From: Ptychodera flava
Taxonomy: Eukaryota > Hemichordata > Enteropneusta > Ptychoderidae
DNA: 64,000 nucleotides
NCBI RefSeq assembly: GCF_041260155.1
Contig: NC_091931.1
Span: forward strand, 30,779,041-30,843,040
Direction of reading: 5' to 3'
The notes under the pieces are model-generated. The model did not search any database and was not told the origin of the DNA. It was given only the letters and a program-made list of their open reading frames with translations. A program made the translations under genes and the position numbers. Below, one piece after another: positions 60,001 to 64,000 of this stretch (the stretch's first letter is position 1; the number at the start of each line of letters is the position of its first letter).

Positions 60001-63000
60001 TCAATGTGAAGAGGCTGACAAAAATGTAGTGTATCACTGAAATTATAGACTCAAGACATGATGATAAAGAGATTACACTGCCAGTACATGTACGGTACAT
60101 GACTTTATTTCAAATTTGTGTTGTTAATGTTGCAGGAAGTCTATACATGAGTTCAGGGCCATGACAATGTTAATCTCCCTCCCTACACCTAGCTCATCCA
60201 CCAAGCACCCATTTCGCATGTCTATGCCACAGCAAAAGTTATATTTAGTCTAGTATCATTGATTAGCAACTCTCTTGTGTTTCTTGTCCAGACCATACAC
60301 TCACATCACAAAGGGCTGACAGCTGCCACATTTGACCCAAGTGGTTTTCATCAAGACTGACCACGCAGTACAACTTACATAGATCTGCGCAGTCAGTGAA
60401 GATGAACACCACTCAGACCTACATACCGTAATAGATTTACTCCAAAGTCTGGATGGCAAAGTCAATTGCAACCCGTTTACACCTCATTTGCATTCAATAG
60501 TTTTTGCATATTAGCTTTGCTGCACATCTGGTGACTGACAAAAGCAGCTTTTATTGCTGTTAAAGCTTCTCAATCAATTGAACTGTTTCGTTCAAATGCT
60601 GACATATATACAGACGAGGTGAATACCATCTGCTGACGACGCTTACATATACAAAAATGCGCAGTCAGCAAAGATGATAATTACCTAATCTGATCGTCGT
60701 GTGAATCAAAAACTCGGCACTATTAAACGTAGCAAGATTGCATTCTTGGTGATTTAGTGATTTTTGTTTTGAGCAGCTGATTAAAAATCTTGCACCAGAA
60801 CTATGAGCACGAGAAATGTATGCAATCACCGTGTTTAGTTGTAGCGGTCTGCACAGACATGATTAAGTCAGCACCGTGAATGAGAAACTAACCCAGCTAA
60901 GCAGCTTTTGTCAGATGATAGTGTTATGGAATGGTTTGTAAGCTCTTCTCTAGCTCTGACACTTTCATAAAACTAGTTTTTGACAATATCAAGGGAGATT
61001 GCAAAGAAAGTCACTTGCAGTGCAGAATTACCCAAGGGAAGCCAGCACCAAAGAAAATTTGTTGATACCTGTAGTTCAGCTTTCTCATGTTCAATTTCCA
61101 TTTTCATTCTGTCCAACTCTTCAGCCAACATGGCAGCGTTTTCTCTCTCTAATTTCTTCCTCTCCTCTTCCTCAATCATCCTCCTCAGCTCAGCGTTGTT
61201 CCTCAAGTCGGCGTTTTCTGAACGCACATCCTGAAGAGATGAATGTGGATTGAACTCACGTGAATCCAGCGGAGGGTGACATTGTAATAGTCAAGAAATA
61301 CTAGACAGATATTCTAATCTTGAATTTTTACCGTACTTTATAATTTTGAGAATAATTTTGAAGCTTGTGTAGTAGGTTCTTACCATCTTGTTATGTGAAA
61401 ATGAAAAAATTTATTTTTCCCCACAGAGTTAACATAGGGATAGTCGCCATTTTGAATTTCAATTGCTGGTAGATTACAGCTAATTTGTTTCTCTGGTGCT
61501 AAATCAATGGGAGGTAACCCTTGATTTACATTCTTTATTTCGTAAAAGCATGGTTTTAAGTTTCCCTGAGGAAGGTTTTAGCAGAAGTTTATATCTTTCA
61601 GTTTGGAGGTATGCTGGTTACTTTCAGCATACGCTGCAAATTTAATCTGGTTTCTCCCAAATTGTATTTACTTCTATGGTTTGTCTATGGAGTCTGGTAG
61701 AAAGAATATTAATTTACAAACTGTAGTGCTCTGTATAGAAAAACTAAAAATTCTGATGCTTTATTTTTTTTCAACTTTCTGTTAAGTTTTTTTAAAGCCT
61801 CACTTCAGTATTATGTTTTTTATGCTGAACTTAAATGAATAGGCCAGCCCGAGGAAAATGATTCTCATAGACATGTGTGGACAAATCTGTATGCAGCCTG
61901 ATTGATAGCATGACAATGTCGTTGATAGCATGACAATGTGGTTCACTAAAAGGCCAAAAGTCGTGCACATCAACAAAAGACCCTTGATGACTGCTGTTTT
62001 CTTAAGACTTGTATGCAAAATACGATGTAGCAACTTGTTATCTTCTCTCACCTCCTTCTCTCGTCTCTGTTTTTCCTGCAGCTCTTTCAGTCTTCTCTTG
62101 ACGTCTTTCACATTCTCGCTTTCACGTTTCAATTTCTCCTTCAGTTCGTGGATGGCTGTCACCCTTGACTTGGTCTCCGACTCTGATGCCTTGCCTGCCA
62201 ACACAGGACATGATAATAAAGATATGGAAAACTTTCTGAAAACTCTGGTCATTAGCATCGTTATTGACCAGCAAAAACATGCACATGAATCTAACTATAT
62301 TCTCATGGAGAGATACGGACATCTAGGGGTCAACCATCTCAAAGGAGACATTTTGGCACACTTGGTTGAGTATCAGACTCAAAAAAGGAGGATGGTGAGT
62401 CCGAGACCTGGATAAGTCTAGACTCACTATCAGATGATGTAAGCTCACAGACTCACATATGGTGCTGTGACCATGAGCAAGGCACTTTACCTGTCATTGC
62501 TTCATTGGGTACAGGTGAAGGGTATTTGGCCCAAGTCCTGCTATTTGACTTCTGCTTGTTTCATCATTAATTAAATACAAAATCTCAGGTCCTATGCAAG
62601 GATACAAAACAGTTTCAAGAGACTTTTTCCTTGATATAAAGCAAGCTTGATAACAACAAATAGTGTGGTAACTCAAGTATCATTTCATCTGCATTTTCCT
62701 AATTTTCTAAATCACCGAGAGATCTTTATTCAATAATTGCGGCATGGAAACATACAAGAGAGAGGCACTTACCACTTTCTGCTAATTTAGAGTAATCAGC
62801 AATTCTTGCCTGGAGATTTTCTTTCATGTCATCCACCAATTTACGTTTGTCCTTGTACTCTGCCAACAGCTGCGATGAAAATTTTTACTTTTTTATTGTT
62901 ATATAGGTACGCATATACATAAATCATGAAATCTACAGAGTGGTCAATTTCTCGGAATGACTGAATTTAAATTCTTTATCAGAGAGGCATAAAATTTTAC

Positions 63001-63459
63001 ACTGAAAGACGGCTCCTCACTACTGGTTTCACGAGAATCATGAATGTGAACAATTAGGTCATTGCTTTGCACTTAAGGTACAACATGACACACACAGCTG
63101 ACAGAAACGATAACCAGCTAAACTGCTGCTCTGATTTCAAGCATACTTTCGGGATCATCAACTCCTGGTAGTTAATTTCAAGGCTTGTTAAACAATGTAA
63201 ATTTGTAACTGAACATTTTCAAAAGTGGGTGAATATGCTTCAGGGAGGTAAGTTCGGGTTGTGACGTCAACTTTTAATTGCACTGGTCTGACTTAAAAGC
63301 AGAACAGCTTCATTCTTGATGAGAGAACTTACAGAGGCATTTGTCATAGACAACACACTTTCTTACCTGGTCTTTCTCTTTCTGCATTAGCAGAAATTTC
63401 TCCTGCATTTCTTTGTTCCCTTTCCTGGCACTGTCACTCATCACCCATTCAATGATGCC
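57007..63459 (-). CDS. Coiled-coil protein, last seven exons (5' end outside window)
   Basis: Exons 63459-63367, 62869-62773, 62194-62052, 61230-61069, 58590-58384, 57695-57545 and 57089-57007 join in frame to 311 residues, all GT-AG. The product is almost pure coiled coil: GIIEWVMSDSARKGNKEMQE at the window edge, then KLVDDMKENLQARIADYSK, ESENVKDVKRRLKELQEKQR, LRRMIEEEERKKLERENAAM, QIMQLETELIELRAERAVV, LEQRYRTLLEESIQDAVFLS and a basic Ser-rich tail ending KKPSRPTSATSSRS. No enzymatic or membrane feature. I do not recognise the family; long conserved coiled coils of this kind are common in ciliary and centrosomal proteins, which is only a suggestion. It is the right-hand anchor of the UGT/NLR island, and its 3' UTR has been copied into the island. 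At least one more exon must lie to the right, since the first exon listed opens at an acceptor. Confidence 0.85.
61320..61620. mobile_element. Diverged copy of the TTAA-type MITE family
   Basis: Shares with 29,030-29,389 and 6,490-6,778 the order TTTTTCCCCA-AG-GTTAAC, CGCCATTTTGAATTT, TAATTTGTTTCTC-GTGC and TAT/GTCTTTCAGT. The ends are too worn to define. It lies in an intron of the coiled-coil gene. Confidence 0.55.
62350..62585 (+). mobile_element. tRNA-headed SINE, second copy (diverged)
   Basis: Plus strand: TTGGCACACTTGGTTGAG (A-box region), GGTGAGTCCGAGACC (B-box region), then GAGCAAGGCACTTTAC at 62,475-62,490 and an AT-rich tail. It shares the 16-base body motif with 55,075-55,290. 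In an intron of the coiled-coil gene. A more decayed relative may lie at about 58,945-59,100. Confidence 0.6.
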
Positions 63460-63689
63460 CTGTCAATTCAAAGACACAGATAAATCATTGTCAACATATG
63501 ACACTGCGGGTCACAGAGTTCCTAACCTCCCTTTTGTTTGACACTATTTGGCGTTTGACCAGTTTGCTATGGTCTGTACAGCCTGCATCAGTGTGTAAGT
63601 TTGTATTGATCAAGTACATTCATGTACACGTATATTCTGTTTTGTTGGCACTCCAATTCTCTGCATCTTCTCATGAAGTGCTCATCTCA

Positions 63690-64000
63690 AACTGACTCAA
63701 TTCCCTGCTGGCTACATTGACTTTCCCATTGGCTAAATTGACGTCTCTGGTTGTCTACTATGACTCACAAAGTTGGCTATTTCTCTGGTTCTCTACTGTG
63801 ACTCACATTGTTGGCAAAATTGACCTAGAAACAGTTGGATGAAGTGACTTACATCGCTGGCGTAACTGACTTTAACAGTTTCTCCATTATTTTGCTCAAC
63901 TGCACCAATTGACTTGTACAATAAACTAAACTGACAACCGATCTTGACTGAATTGACTTACACAATCGATAACATTGACTGCCAGTGATGGCTAAATTGA
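63690..64000. repeat. Degenerate tandem repeat with ATTGACT units
   Basis: ATTGACT/ACTTACA plus GGCTA or TGGCTAAATTGA recurs at irregular 25-40-base spacing to the window edge. It lies in an intron of the coiled-coil gene; no exon seen. Confidence 0.5.

Noticed and set aside
57007-63459. Assigning the coiled-coil gene to CCDC158 because human CCDC158 lies near FAM47E
   Set aside because: The remembered CCDC158 sequence does not match the exons read here; conserved neighbourhood alone is not enough.

Overview
The window looks like nuclear DNA of a marine invertebrate, most likely an invertebrate deuterostome such as a hemichordate or lancelet. The evidence is AT-rich sequence, multi-exon genes with GT-AG introns, AATAAA poly(A) signals, NACHT-type immune receptors, ER UDP-glycosyltransferases (UGTs), a FAM47E-like gene, many (TA)n arrays, and several families of small non-autonomous transposons. 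The phylum is inferred; no marker gene settles it.

Layout. 1.67-6.95 kb (+): a complete eight-exon FAM47E-like gene. 7.2-14.4 kb: a duplicated block holding the FAM47E 3' tail and the last two exons of a UGT (UGT-A, minus strand, 5' half missing), enlarged by three repeat-core elements and a 1.5 kb palindromic foldback element. 14.4-19 kb: small elements and no gene that I can support. 19.1-25.5 kb (minus): a NACHT/NLR paralogue, NLR-A, that looks like a young pseudogene. 26.3-32.9 kb: second copy of the duplicated block, leading into an intact four-exon UGT (UGT-B, minus). 33.4-35.5 kb: a 5'-truncated LINE. 35.8 kb: a relic of a further UGT exon. 36-38.6 kb: MITEs. 39.2-41.7 kb: an intact four-exon UGT (UGT-C, minus). 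42.1-42.4 kb: a relic of an NLR P-loop exon. 43.8-52.7 kb: an intact NLR (NLR-B, minus), whose intron holds a 4.2 kb segment bounded by GTGTTC-rich inverted repeats. 57.0-63.5 kb: the last seven exons of a coiled-coil gene (minus) that runs off the right edge.

The main story is a UGT/NLR gene island growing between two single-copy anchors, the FAM47E-like gene on the left and the coiled-coil gene on the right. Pieces of both anchors' 3' ends are stranded inside the island: the FAM47E tail near 26.3 kb and the coiled-coil gene's 3' UTR near 43.1-43.4 kb. The island holds three UGT copies plus one relic, and two NLR copies plus one relic, all on the minus strand. UGTs conjugate small lipophilic molecules in the ER and NLRs sense cytosolic danger. 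The sequence shows clustering and shared duplication history, not functional coupling.

Comparing the two copies of the duplicated block gives occupied and empty sites for several transposons. The clearest is a 352 bp element flanked by TTAA in UGT-B and absent at the matching TTAA in the other copy. All similarity statements come from reading the sequence by eye; no alignment or database search was run.
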